NCBI GenBank assembly: GCA_024278555.1
Contig: JAJRSX010000181.1
Span: 1-28,254, forward strand
Direction: 5' to 3'
Source: a bacterium
Lineage (GTDB): Bacteria > CG2-30-53-67 > CG2-30-70-394
Length of the DNA: 28,254 nucleotides
The position numbers were made by a program, and so were the translations under genes. This document shows positions 14,193 to 21,303 of the stretch, piece by piece. Within the stretch, counting starts at the first letter, position 1. Each line of letters begins with the position of its first letter. Below the pieces are notes generated by a model. The model was not told the origin of the DNA and did not search any database. It saw nothing but the letters and a program-made list of their open reading frames with translations.

Positions 14193-15143
14193 ATGCTTAG
14201 CGGCCGCTCCCTCCCCTTCCTCCCCTACTCCCGATACCTCCGGGACCGGTTCGGCGGACCGGTGCGCAAGCTGTGCGTCGACGCCGGCTTCACCTGCCCG
14301 AACCTCGACGGCAACAAGGGGACCGGGGGGTGCGCCTTCTGCAACAACGCCGCCTTCTCCGCCGGCTCGCGCGGCAACCGCCGCGACCTGGCAACACAGG
14401 TCGAGGCGGGCCGGCGCTACCTCGCCCGGCGCTACGGCGAGAGTCGATACATCCTCTATTTCCAAGCATTTTCAAATACCTACGCGCCGCTACCCGAGCT
14501 CGACTACCTCTACCGCCTGTTCCAGGGAGAGGAGGATGTGGTGGGTATCGCGGTGGGTACACGCCCGGACTGCATCGACCACGGCGTTGTGGAGCTCCTC
14601 GATGGGCTTGCCGCCGAGACCCACGTCACCTTGGAGCTCGGCATCCAGACGATCCACGACGCCTCTCTGCGCCGGGTGCGCCGCGGCCACACCTGGACTG
14701 AGAGCCGGGCGGCGCTGGAGCTCGCAGCGGGGCGACGGTTCGACCTCTGCCTTCACGCGATCCTCGGGCTGCCCGGAGAGGGACGGGAGGAGATCCGGGA
14801 GACCGCGGAGGCCCTCGCCCGCTTTCCCTATCACAGCCTGAAGCTACACAACCTCCACATTGTCCACGGCACCGACCTCGCGGAGCCGTACCGGGCCGGG
14901 CGCATCCACCTTCCCGACCGCCCCACCTATATCTCATGGGTGGCGGACTTCCTTGAGCGGACCCCGCCGACGGTGGCCCTCCAGAGGTTGGTCGGAGATG
15001 CGCCCCCCAACCTGCTCCTCTCCGAGGGGTGGTGCCACGACAAGCCGGGCCTCTACCGTGATCTGCTGGCGGAGTTCGACCACCGTGGGAGCCGCCAGGG
15101 GATCTATGCTGCCGCCCCCCTTCGCCTCGCCGCCGGCGCCTAG
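14193..15143 (+). CDS. YhcC-type radical SAM protein (TIGR01212 family)
   Basis: The 316-residue product has the radical SAM cluster cysteines in the YhcC arrangement: Cys35, Cys47 and Cys50 (FTCPNLDGNKGTGGCAFCNN). Further family motifs are YFQAFSNTYAPL, GIAVGTRPDCI, ELGIQTIHD and HAILGLPGE. Its N-terminal PYSRYLRDRFGGPVRKLCVDAG is typical. The reaction of this family is not established to my knowledge. It begins 84 bp from the divergent Rrf2 gene and sits among sirohaem and dsr genes, so a role linked to this pathway is possible. No strong ribosome site is seen before the ATG. Its TAG stop codon forms the left CTAG flank of the inverted-repeat element that follows. Confidence 0.9.
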   Translation: MLSGRSLPFLPYSRYLRDRFGGPVRKLCVDAGFTCPNLDGNKGTGGCAFCNNAAFSAGSRGNRRDLATQVEAGRRYLARRYGESRYILYFQAFSNTYAPLPELDYLYRLFQGEEDVVGIAVGTRPDCIDHGVVELLDGLAAETHVTLELGIQTIHDASLRRVRRGHTWTESRAALELAAGRRFDLCLHAILGLPGEGREEIRETAEALARFPYHSLKLHNLHIVHGTDLAEPYRAGRIHLPDRPTYISWVADFLERTPPTVALQRLVGDAPPNLLLSEGWCHDKPGLYRDLLAEFDHRGSRQGIYAAAPLRLAAGA

Positions 15144-15303
15144 GAGCCTGTCGGACTTATGCACGATCTACTGCGGGAAAGCGGATCTCGGCCAGAATTG
15201 TGCCCCGTTCTTCGTTGCATAGGCCCACGTAGCGCTCGAACGGAGCGCAATTCTGGCTCGAGCCCGCTTTCCCTCGCGACGATCGCATAAGTCCGACAGA
15301 CTC
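15144..15303. mobile_element. 160-bp MITE-like inverted-repeat element
   Basis: The two ends are near-perfect inverted repeats: GAGCCTGTCGGACTTATGC on the left and the complement of GAGTCTGTCGGACTTATGC on the right (18 of 19 match). Matching blocks continue inward (GGGAAAGCGG, CCAGAATTG, CCGTTC), so the whole element can fold into one long imperfect hairpin. CTAG flanks it on both sides (15140-15143 and 15304-15307), which suits a 4-bp target duplication, although CTAG is itself a palindrome. No transposase is encoded. It separates the radical SAM gene from the precorrin-2 dehydrogenase gene. Confidence 0.65.
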
Positions 15304-15333
15304 CTAGGCGCCTCCCCAAATCCTCAAATAGCC

Positions 15334-15984
15334 ATGTCCTGCCTCTACCCCGTGATGCTCCGCCTCCAAAACCGCGCCGTGCTCGTGGTCGGCGCCGGGG
15401 CGATCGCGGCGAGCAAGGTCACCTCGCTCCTGGAGGCGGGGGCGCGGGTGACGGTGGTCGCCCCCGAGGTAGAGACCGCCCTCGAAGCGCGCGCTCGCCG
15501 CGGTGAGATCGAGCTGCTGCGCGAGGAGGTGGCCGCCCACCACCTCGACGGCAAGTGGCTGGTCATCGGCGCCAGCGGCGTCGAGCCGGTAGACCAATGG
15601 CTCGCGGACGAGTGCGACCGGCGCCGCATCTTCCTCAACGCGGTCGACCGCCCCCCGGCGTGCACCTTCTACGTCCCGTCGGTGGTGCGCGAGGATCCGG
15701 TCCTGGTGGCCATCTCCACCGACGGCACCAGCCCGGCCCTCGCGGGCCGCCTGCGCCGCATCCTCGGCGACGCCCTGCCACCGCGGGTCGGGGAGCTCGC
15801 TTCGTTGCTGGGGAGCTTCCGCGACGAGGCAAAGGCGCGTCTCCCCACCCAGAAGGGGCGGGCCCGCCTCTTCACCGCCCTCCTCGACGGCCCGCTACCG
15901 GAGTTGGTCGAGGCGGGCCGCATGGAGGAGGCGCGCCGGCTGGTGGCCCAGGCGATCGACGACGCCGCCGGGACGACGCCTTGA
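15334..15984 (+). CDS. Precorrin-2 dehydrogenase / sirohydrochlorin ferrochelatase-like protein (SirC/CysG N-terminal type)
   Basis: The enzyme oxidises precorrin-2 to sirohydrochlorin with NAD and, in bifunctional members, inserts iron to give sirohaem. The 216-residue product has the Rossmann motif VLVVGAGAIAASK (about 16-28). Asp105 in LNAVDRPPACTFYVPSVV corresponds to the catalytic Asp of CysG. The motif ISTDGTSPALAGRLR is also present. A C-terminal helical domain follows, and the length suits the stand-alone form without the methyltransferase, which is supplied by cobA at 8125. Its stop codon overlaps the TTG start of dsrN (TTGA), so the two genes are translationally coupled. Whether it also inserts iron cannot be told from the sequence. 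Confidence 0.93.
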   Translation: MSCLYPVMLRLQNRAVLVVGAGAIAASKVTSLLEAGARVTVVAPEVETALEARARRGEIELLREEVAAHHLDGKWLVIGASGVEPVDQWLADECDRRRIFLNAVDRPPACTFYVPSVVREDPVLVAISTDGTSPALAGRLRRILGDALPPRVGELASLLGSFRDEAKARLPTQKGRARLFTALLDGPLPELVEAGRMEEARRLVAQAIDDAAGTTP

Positions 15985-17348
15985 GCCTCTCCCTCGACCG
16001 CCTGGTGGTCGCCGGCGCCCACCGCTCCTCCGGCAAGACGACCCTCTCCATCGCCCTGGCCGCCGCCTTCACCGAGGCCGACACGGCGGTGCAGCCCTAC
16101 AAGAAGGGGCCCGATTTCATCGACCCCATGTGGCTCACCCTCGCCGCCGGACGACCGTGTGCCACCCTCGACTTCTTCTTCCACGGTGACGACGGCATCC
16201 TCCCCGCCCTCGCCTCTGCCGCTCCCGGGGCCGAGCTGGCGATCATCGAGGGCAACATCGGCCTCCACGACGGCGTCGACATTGACGGCAGCGACTCCAC
16301 CGCGGCCCTGGCGCGCGCCGTCGCCGCGCCGGTCCTCCTGGTGGTCAACTGCCGGGGGATGACCCGTGGGGTGGCACCGCTGCTCCTGGGGATGCGCGAT
16401 TTTCCCCCGCAGCCACGGATCGGCGGCGTCGTCCTCAACCAGGTGGGAAGCGCCCGCCACCAGGCCAAGCTGGTCGCGGCGATCGAGCGGTACGTCGACC
16501 TTCCGGTCCTCGGCGCCCTGCCGCGCCTGGCCGACGGCGAGGTGCGCCAGCGCCACCTCGGCATTACCCCGGTGGCGGAGGCAGAGCGGTGCGGCGAGTT
16601 GGTCGCCCGTCTCGCGGCCGCCGCCCGCGACCACCTCGACCTCGACCGCATCCGGAAGATCGCCGCCACCGCCCCCGACCTCGACGTTCCCTCGCCGACG
16701 CCCCCCGCCGCCGCCACCCGGCGGCTCCGTCTCGGGGTCGCCCGCGACGCCGCCTTTACCTTCTATTACCCGGAGAACCTCGCCGCTTTGGAGAGGGCCG
16801 GCGCCGAGCTCGTCCCCTTCAGCCCGCTGTCCGACGACCACCTGCCGGAGGTAGACGGCCTCTACATCGGCGGCGGCTTCCCCGAGTTCCACGCCGCCCG
16901 CCTCACGGCCAACACCGCCCTTCGCGGGGAGATCGCCCGCCACGGCCGTGACGGCATGCCGATCTACGCCGAGTGCGGCGGCCTCATGTACCTCAGCCGC
17001 GCCTTGACCTGGCACGGCGAGACCCACGAGATGGTCGGCCTGCTGCCGTGCGCGGTAGAGATGACCGACCGCCCCCAGGCGGGCGGCTATTGCCGCCTCA
17101 CCCCCACCGGCGCCCACCCGTGGGGCGGCGGCGTGGCGGTGCGCGCCCACGAGTTCCACCACTCCCACGTCATCGGTCTGGGGGAGGTGGAGCTCGCCTT
17201 CCGCGTGGAGCGCGGCCGGGGCATCGACGGCACGGGAGACGGGATCGTCGTCGCCCGCACCGTCGCCACCTACGCCCACCTCCACGCCGGCGCCACCCCC
17301 GACTGGGCGGAGCGCTTCGTCGATTTTGTGACCCGCGTGCGCCAATAG
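15981..17348 (+). CDS. dsrN: DsrN, CobB/CbiA-like sirohaem amidase
   Basis: DsrN is a glutamine-dependent amidotransferase thought to convert sirohaem to sirohaem amide, the cofactor of DsrAB. The 455-residue product starts at a TTG overlapping the upstream stop codon. It has the P-loop AGAHRSSGKTT (about 11-21), the CbiA motifs KKGPDFIDP and IIEGNIGLHDG, and a class-I glutaminase domain (about 250-455) with the nucleophile Cys332 (YAECGGLMYLS) and a late YAHLHAG histidine. Alone it could be read as cobyrinate a,c-diamide synthase for B12. Coupling to the precorrin-2 dehydrogenase and the dsr setting favour DsrN. A convergent double hairpin separates it from the second dsrA. Confidence 0.9.
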   Translation: MSLSLDRLVVAGAHRSSGKTTLSIALAAAFTEADTAVQPYKKGPDFIDPMWLTLAAGRPCATLDFFFHGDDGILPALASAAPGAELAIIEGNIGLHDGVDIDGSDSTAALARAVAAPVLLVVNCRGMTRGVAPLLLGMRDFPPQPRIGGVVLNQVGSARHQAKLVAAIERYVDLPVLGALPRLADGEVRQRHLGITPVAEAERCGELVARLAAAARDHLDLDRIRKIAATAPDLDVPSPTPPAAATRRLRLGVARDAAFTFYYPENLAALERAGAELVPFSPLSDDHLPEVDGLYIGGGFPEFHAARLTANTALRGEIARHGRDGMPIYAECGGLMYLSRALTWHGETHEMVGLLPCAVEMTDRPQAGGYCRLTPTGAHPWGGGVAVRAHEFHHSHVIGLGEVELAFRVERGRGIDGTGDGIVVARTVATYAHLHAGATPDWAERFVDFVTRVRQ

Positions 17349-17372
17349 GTAGGCCAAACCACGAAGGGGCAT

Positions 17373-17404
17373 CGGTGCGCCGCGCTGCGCTTGGCGCACC
17401 CTAC
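17373..17404. repeat. REP-like palindrome
   Basis: GGTGCGCC and GGCGCACC enclose an 11-base spacer and are followed by CTACGG. Read on the minus strand this is the GTAGGGTGCGCC...GGCGCACCG type of dispersed palindrome frequent in GC-rich gammaproteobacteria. The following bases to about 17550 look like degenerate repeat debris (TTCATGGTC twice, then CTCCGCGTCTCTGCG), with no gene. Confidence 0.5.
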
Positions 17405-17554
17405 GGCAACTTCATGGTCTTCATGGTCAACACGGCGTTCGGGGATACACCCATGAGGTCCCCGCAAATCGCGCCGCCCGGCCTGCAACCGAATACCCCC
17501 TCTGCCCCTCCGCGTCTCTGCGCGAGGCCCTCCTCGACACGAAACCCAAAGGGC

Positions 17555-17588
17555 AAAACGCCCCCCGGGAGCCGGCTCCCGGGGGGCG
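17555..17588 (-). terminator. Probable intrinsic terminator of the second dsrA
   Basis: A perfect palindrome at 17559-17588 (15-base arm starting CGCCCCCCGGGAGCC) is followed on the minus strand by TTTTGCCCTTT. It lies about 30 bases after the dsrA2 stop codon. The T-tract is short, but the stem is very strong. dsrN converges from the other side. Confidence 0.65.
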
Positions 17589-17598
17589 CAGCCCCGTC

Positions 17599-17625
17599 AA
17601 GAATCTGCCTAGCAGATTCTTTTAG
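17599..17625. terminator. Second hairpin between dsrN and dsrA2
   Basis: AAGAATCTGC and GCAGATTCTT pair around CTA. Read in the plus direction the stem is followed by TTTAG, so it could terminate transcription coming from dsrN. In the minus direction it begins at the dsrA2 stop codon. Confidence 0.5.
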
Positions 17626-18833
17626 TAGTCCGCCTTGAAGAAGGGGTTGTCGCGCGGGTACTCGACCATCTCCGGGATCGCCTCCAGCCCCGCCGCCTTG
17701 AGGAATGCCTGAATTCCGTGGCGCTCGATGCACTCCCCGAGGCGCTCGTGGTCCAGGCCGTTCTCCGCCCACCAGTCGATCACCCGGTCGGTGAGCTCCA
17801 GCAGCTTGTCGATGTCTTCGTCGGTCTCCAGCTTCATGAAGGGGACCATCATCGAGCCGAGCATGTTGCCCACCTTCAGGTGGCCCTTGCCGCCCATGAG
17901 CAGCGACACGCCGCGGTCCTTGCCCGGCGACAGCGCCTCGGTCATCACGTTGATGCAGTGCATGCAGCGGACGCAGTCATGGTTGTGGATCTCGAAGTCC
18001 CGCGTCCCCTTGAGCTCGATGGCGCGGGTCGGGCACATGTTGATCACCGAGTTGACCACGTAGTCGAGGCCGTGCTCGTCGATAAACGAGCCGACCTTCT
18101 CGTGGTCGATCTGGATGTCGTCGCGCCAGGTGCCGATCACCGCGCAGTCGGCGCGCTGGGTGGCGTTGGTGCAGTCATTGGGGCAGCCGGAGAACTTGAA
18201 CTTGAACTTGTACGGATACGACGGCCGGTGGACGTCGTCGCCGTACCGCTGCAACACCTTGTAGTGGGCGCCGAGGGTGTCGTAGCAGGCGTGCTCGCAC
18301 CGCGCCTGGCCAACGCACGACATCCCGGTCCGCATGTCCGCGCCGGCGCCGCCGAGGTCCCAGCCGAGCTTGTTGATCTCGTCGAAGATGTGCTGGATGT
18401 TGTCCTGGGTACAGCCAATCAGCATCAGGTTGCCGGTCTGGCCGTGGGTACAGATAATCCCCGATGCCTCCCGCTCCCAAACGTCGCACAGGTCACGGAG
18501 CGACTTGGTGGAATAGTGGAAGCCCGCCGGGGGCTGGACCCGGAGAGTGTGGAACTCCGTCGCCTCCGGGAACTTGTCGGCAAGGACCGAGAAGCGCGGG
18601 ATGATCCCGGCGCCGTAGCCCCGCACCCCAACCACGCCGCCCTTCCAGTAGCCCATCTTGGTCTCGTATGAGTACTCGAGCTGGTCGAGTGCCCCGCGGA
18701 CCATGGTGTTGTGGGTGCGGTTGGCGAGCTTCTTCAGACCGGTGACAAAGCTCGGCCACGGCCCCTTCTCCAACTCGTCGAGCATCGGGGTGGGGTGGAG
18801 GAAGGACTCCTGATTTTCGCTTGACCCTGACAT
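17622..18833 (-). CDS. Second DsrA-type dissimilatory sulfite reductase alpha subunit, without its own dsrB
   Basis: The 403-residue product has the same length as the DsrA encoded at 22435-23646. By hand count it differs at about 53 positions with no gap (about 87% identity). All cofactor cysteines are kept: Cys173 and Cys179 (MSCVGQARCEHAC), Cys217 and Cys221 (SGCPNDC) for the sirohaem-coupled cluster, and the ferredoxin-domain set (MCPTRA and DCVRCMHC). Most changes lie in the first 10 residues, around 30-130 and in 335-403. The ATG at 18833 has an AGGAGG ribosome site. It is separated from dsrL by a terminator and about 500 bp of repeat-rich DNA and is followed by its own terminator, so it is probably transcribed alone. 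No dsrB lies next to it. It looks intact, not decayed. Confidence 0.93.
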   Translation of the reverse strand: MSGSSENQESFLHPTPMLDELEKGPWPSFVTGLKKLANRTHNTMVRGALDQLEYSYETKMGYWKGGVVGVRGYGAGIIPRFSVLADKFPEATEFHTLRVQPPAGFHYSTKSLRDLCDVWEREASGIICTHGQTGNLMLIGCTQDNIQHIFDEINKLGWDLGGAGADMRTGMSCVGQARCEHACYDTLGAHYKVLQRYGDDVHRPSYPYKFKFKFSGCPNDCTNATQRADCAVIGTWRDDIQIDHEKVGSFIDEHGLDYVVNSVINMCPTRAIELKGTRDFEIHNHDCVRCMHCINVMTEALSPGKDRGVSLLMGGKGHLKVGNMLGSMMVPFMKLETDEDIDKLLELTDRVIDWWAENGLDHERLGECIERHGIQAFLKAAGLEAIPEMVEYPRDNPFFKADY

Positions 18834-19066
18834 GGTGGGACCTCCTGAGGAGAGATAAGCATGAATGACCATAAGCTATCTTGCATTTACAACCCCTTCG
18901 CGCTTCTGCACAAGCGACGCCCACCGGCAATCCGACCCCCGCCGGTCCCATTCGACAATACGGCTATCCCCTCAGCGCAGCCGTCGTTCGTTGGGTACGG
19001 CGGGACTCCTAACGGGCGGCGGCCAACGCAAACACTATGGAGAAAGGGGCTCCGGGCAGGTCATCA

Positions 19067-19218
19067 CCACGGGGGACACGGGGGGCTCATGGGGCAAGCC
19101 AGGGCCGACAGCGAGCTGACTTCTTGGCGGCTCCGTCGTAAGGCCACCAGGCCGTCCTTCGCGGCGGCGTGTAGAGAGGCGCCGCCCCTCTCTGCCCCTC
19201 CCTCCCCGTGTCCCCCGT
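19067..19218. repeat. Perfect 17-bp inverted repeat pair
   Basis: CCACGGGGGACACGGGG at 19067-19083 is repeated inverted at 19202-19218 with 118 bp between. Such 'CCACGGGGGACACGGGG' tracts are typical dispersed intergenic repeats. The pair could be the remains of a larger palindromic element or a recombination scar near the dsrA duplication. Confidence 0.55.
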
Positions 19219-19248
19219 GGCCAACCCTGTGTTGGAAGGGGGCCGCCT

Positions 19249-19276
19249 GTGGACGCACCACCAAGGCGGTGCGTCC
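19249..19276. repeat. Short hairpin with 9-bp arms
   Basis: GGACGCACC and GGTGCGTCC pair across a 10-base spacer. No T-tract follows. It lies inside the repeat-rich gap and has the same GGTGCGCC-like character as the REP-like palindrome at 17373. Confidence 0.45.
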
Positions 19277-19339
19277 GCTGCACAAAGGGGATAGGCCGTT
19301 TCGACGGGGGCGCAGAGGCCAGCACACCGCCGCCACCGG

Positions 19340-19375
19340 AAAAAAAACCGCCCCCCGGGAATCCGGGGGGCGGTT
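19340..19375 (-). terminator. Intrinsic terminator after dsrL
   Basis: On the minus strand a 13-bp stem (AACCGCCCCCCGG, loop ATTC, complement) is followed directly by a run of eight T. It starts 29 bases after the dsrL stop codon. This is the clearest rho-independent terminator in the window and marks the end of the dsrR-A-B-L unit. Confidence 0.9.
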
Positions 19376-19403
19376 AGTGTGCGCCACAAGAGGCGGTCGG
19401 AGG

Positions 19404-21155
19404 CTACAGCCCCTCACCCATCCCCATGGTGATGTAACCGGTGGGGCAGACGAGGGAGCAGATGTGGCACCCCACGCACCCCTTGTAGACGGTGAACATC
19501 ACCGTCCCAATCGGGTTCTTCTTGAACTTGGTGATCGTCTCCTGGGGGCAGAAGATCATGCACTGATCACACTCGAAGCAGAGGCCGCAGGACATGCAGC
19601 GCGACGATTCAGCCTCGGTCTCCTCCGGGGTCAGCTTGGTGAGGAGGTCGTCCCAGTTGTCCTTCACCTCCGTCAGATGGACGTGGCTGCGGGTGTGCTG
19701 GGGGGTGATCTCGAAGTAGTCGGACTTGAGCTTCTCGAAGCGGATCACATCCTCGTAATCCGCCTTCTCAAAGGGTCGGCCGGAGACGTAGTCATCGATC
19801 CGCTCCGCCGCCTTGCGGCCGTGGCCGATAGCGGTGGTCAGGAGGGTGAGGGAGAGGCAGTCGCCACCCCCGAAGACCCCCTCCATCCCCTCGACCTGGT
19901 AGTTGCGATCGACCTTCATCCACGGGGCGTCACCGACGACCTCCTCGACCCCCTCGCGATCAATCGCCTGGCCGATGGCAGAGACGAGCATGTCGGTCTC
20001 CACCTCGAACTCGGTGCCGGCGATCGGCTTGTAGCGGAAGAAGGGGATCGGCGAGTCCCAACCCTCTTCACCCTTCTCCTTCGGCTCCATGCGCACGCAC
20101 TCGACGATGATGCCGCCCTTCGGGTTCTCCTTCACCTGCACGGTGCCGATGGCGTACTCCACCTTGGTGCCCTCTTGCAAGGCATCGGTGAGCTCCTGGT
20201 CGAGGCACTTCATGTCCTCACGGGTGACCGCCGACAGCAGGGTGACCTCCTCGGCGCCGAGACGGAGGGCGAGGCGAACCACGTCCATGGCCACGTCCCC
20301 GTCACCGACCGCGGTGACCCGCTTCGGGACCTGCATCCCCTCCTTACCCTTCTCTTCGAAGCCGACCAGGAACTCGACGGCGTTCGAGACACTCGGGAGA
20401 TCGGCCCCGGGGATCGGCAGATCCCGGCCGTTCTGCCCGCCGATACCGAGGAATACGGCATCGTACTGCTCGCGAAGCTGGTCGAGAGTGACGTCCTTGC
20501 CCAGCTTGGTATTGGTCTTCACCTCGATGCCGAGGTCGATGATCCGCTGGATCTCCGCGTCGAGCTCACGCCGCGGCATGCGGTAGCCCATGATGCCGTA
20601 GCGGGCCATGCCGCCGAGCTTCGCCCGCCCCTCGTAGAGGACCACGTCGTGGCCGCGGCGGCGGAGCTGGTAGGCGCAGGAGAGGCCGGCCGGTCCGCCA
20701 CCCACCACCGCCACCTTCTTGCCGGTAGAGACGGTGGGCTTTTCGAAGCTGAGGCCGTTCTCGACCCCGTAATCGCCGATGGCGTGCTCCACCGCGTTGA
20801 TGCCGATGGTCTCATCGACAAACTGGCGGTTGCACCCCTCCTGACACGGCGCCGGGCACAGACGACCCATCATCGCCGGGAAGGGGTTGCGCTCGGTGAT
20901 CCGACGCCACGCCGCCTCCCACTTGTTGTCCGACTTATCAACCCCCCGGAGGAGGTTGTGGTAGCCGCGGATATCCTCACCCGCCGGACAGCTCGCCTGG
21001 CACGGAGGGGTTCGCTTTACATAGGTGGGGCACAGGTGGCTGTGGTCCCCATTGACAACGATCTTGTCCCAGCCGGTCTCCTCCGAGTACGGGGGAAACT
21101 CGTACTCCAGGGCCGACTGGAGGATCGGATTCATATCCACTGTTTTTTCTGCCAT
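19404..21155 (-). CDS. dsrL: DsrL, iron-sulfur flavoprotein NAD(P)H:acceptor oxidoreductase
   Basis: DsrL takes electrons from DsrAB during sulfur oxidation and reduces NAD(P)+. The 583-residue product resembles the small subunit of glutamate synthase. It has N-terminal cluster cysteines (Cys52, Cys56, Cys100, Cys104, Cys108), an FAD motif VAVVGGGPAGLSCA (about 148-161), the second nucleotide site VTAVGDGDVAMDVV, and GVFGGGDC near the FAD. A C-terminal ferredoxin domain carries CMSCGLCFECDQCMIFCP and CVGCHICSLVCP. DsrL is usually found after dsrK in purple sulfur bacteria; here it follows dsrB directly. The ATG has GAGGATC upstream. A strong terminator follows. Which DsrL subtype and which pyridine nucleotide it prefers cannot be settled here. 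Confidence 0.95.
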   Translation of the reverse strand: MAEKTVDMNPILQSALEYEFPPYSEETGWDKIVVNGDHSHLCPTYVKRTPPCQASCPAGEDIRGYHNLLRGVDKSDNKWEAAWRRITERNPFPAMMGRLCPAPCQEGCNRQFVDETIGINAVEHAIGDYGVENGLSFEKPTVSTGKKVAVVGGGPAGLSCAYQLRRRGHDVVLYEGRAKLGGMARYGIMGYRMPRRELDAEIQRIIDLGIEVKTNTKLGKDVTLDQLREQYDAVFLGIGGQNGRDLPIPGADLPSVSNAVEFLVGFEEKGKEGMQVPKRVTAVGDGDVAMDVVRLALRLGAEEVTLLSAVTREDMKCLDQELTDALQEGTKVEYAIGTVQVKENPKGGIIVECVRMEPKEKGEEGWDSPIPFFRYKPIAGTEFEVETDMLVSAIGQAIDREGVEEVVGDAPWMKVDRNYQVEGMEGVFGGGDCLSLTLLTTAIGHGRKAAERIDDYVSGRPFEKADYEDVIRFEKLKSDYFEITPQHTRSHVHLTEVKDNWDDLLTKLTPEETEAESSRCMSCGLCFECDQCMIFCPQETITKFKKNPIGTVMFTVYKGCVGCHICSLVCPTGYITMGMGEGL

Positions 21156-21240
21156 TTGCTCAGATCCTCATCGATGCGTGTGAGCCCCGCGCCTGCAACC
21201 ATCGGCAACCGGATACACCCCCGAAATGGGGGGTGCACCG

Positions 21241-21298
21241 CGGTGGCACACCGGCGGAGAGGGGGCGCAATTGCCCCCTCTCCGCGGTTTGCCACCCG
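21241..21298 (-). other. Hairpin between dsrB and dsrL
   Basis: The inner 13-bp stem pairs GCGGAGAGGGGGC with GCCCCCTCTCCGC around GCAATT, and an outer arm (CGGTGGCA with TGCCACC) can extend it. It begins just after the dsrB stop codon in the minus transcript. There is no T-tract. It could protect or process the dsrAB message and give less dsrL than dsrAB. Confidence 0.6.
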
Positions 21299-21303
21299 CG
21301 CCG

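Larger units (their letters stand above)
18834..19339. other. Repeat-rich gap between dsrL and the second dsrA
   Basis: No gene is supported in about 500 bp. The end near dsrA2 is AT-richer (about 18858-18895), where its promoter probably lies; an extended -10-like TGCTTATCT is seen about 25 bases upstream of the dsrA2 start codon on the minus strand. The remainder contains a 17-base perfect inverted repeat and a hairpin annotated separately. Short translated frames here are rich in Arg, Pro and Gly and look random. Confidence 0.6.

Noticed and set aside
15981-17348. Cobyrinate a,c-diamide synthase for B12
   Set aside because: The motifs fit both, but coupling to precorrin-2 dehydrogenase and the surrounding dsr genes make DsrN more likely.
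17622-18833. Second dsrA as a pseudogene
   Set aside because: No frameshift, stop or loss of cofactor residues over 403 codons, and it has its own good ribosome site.
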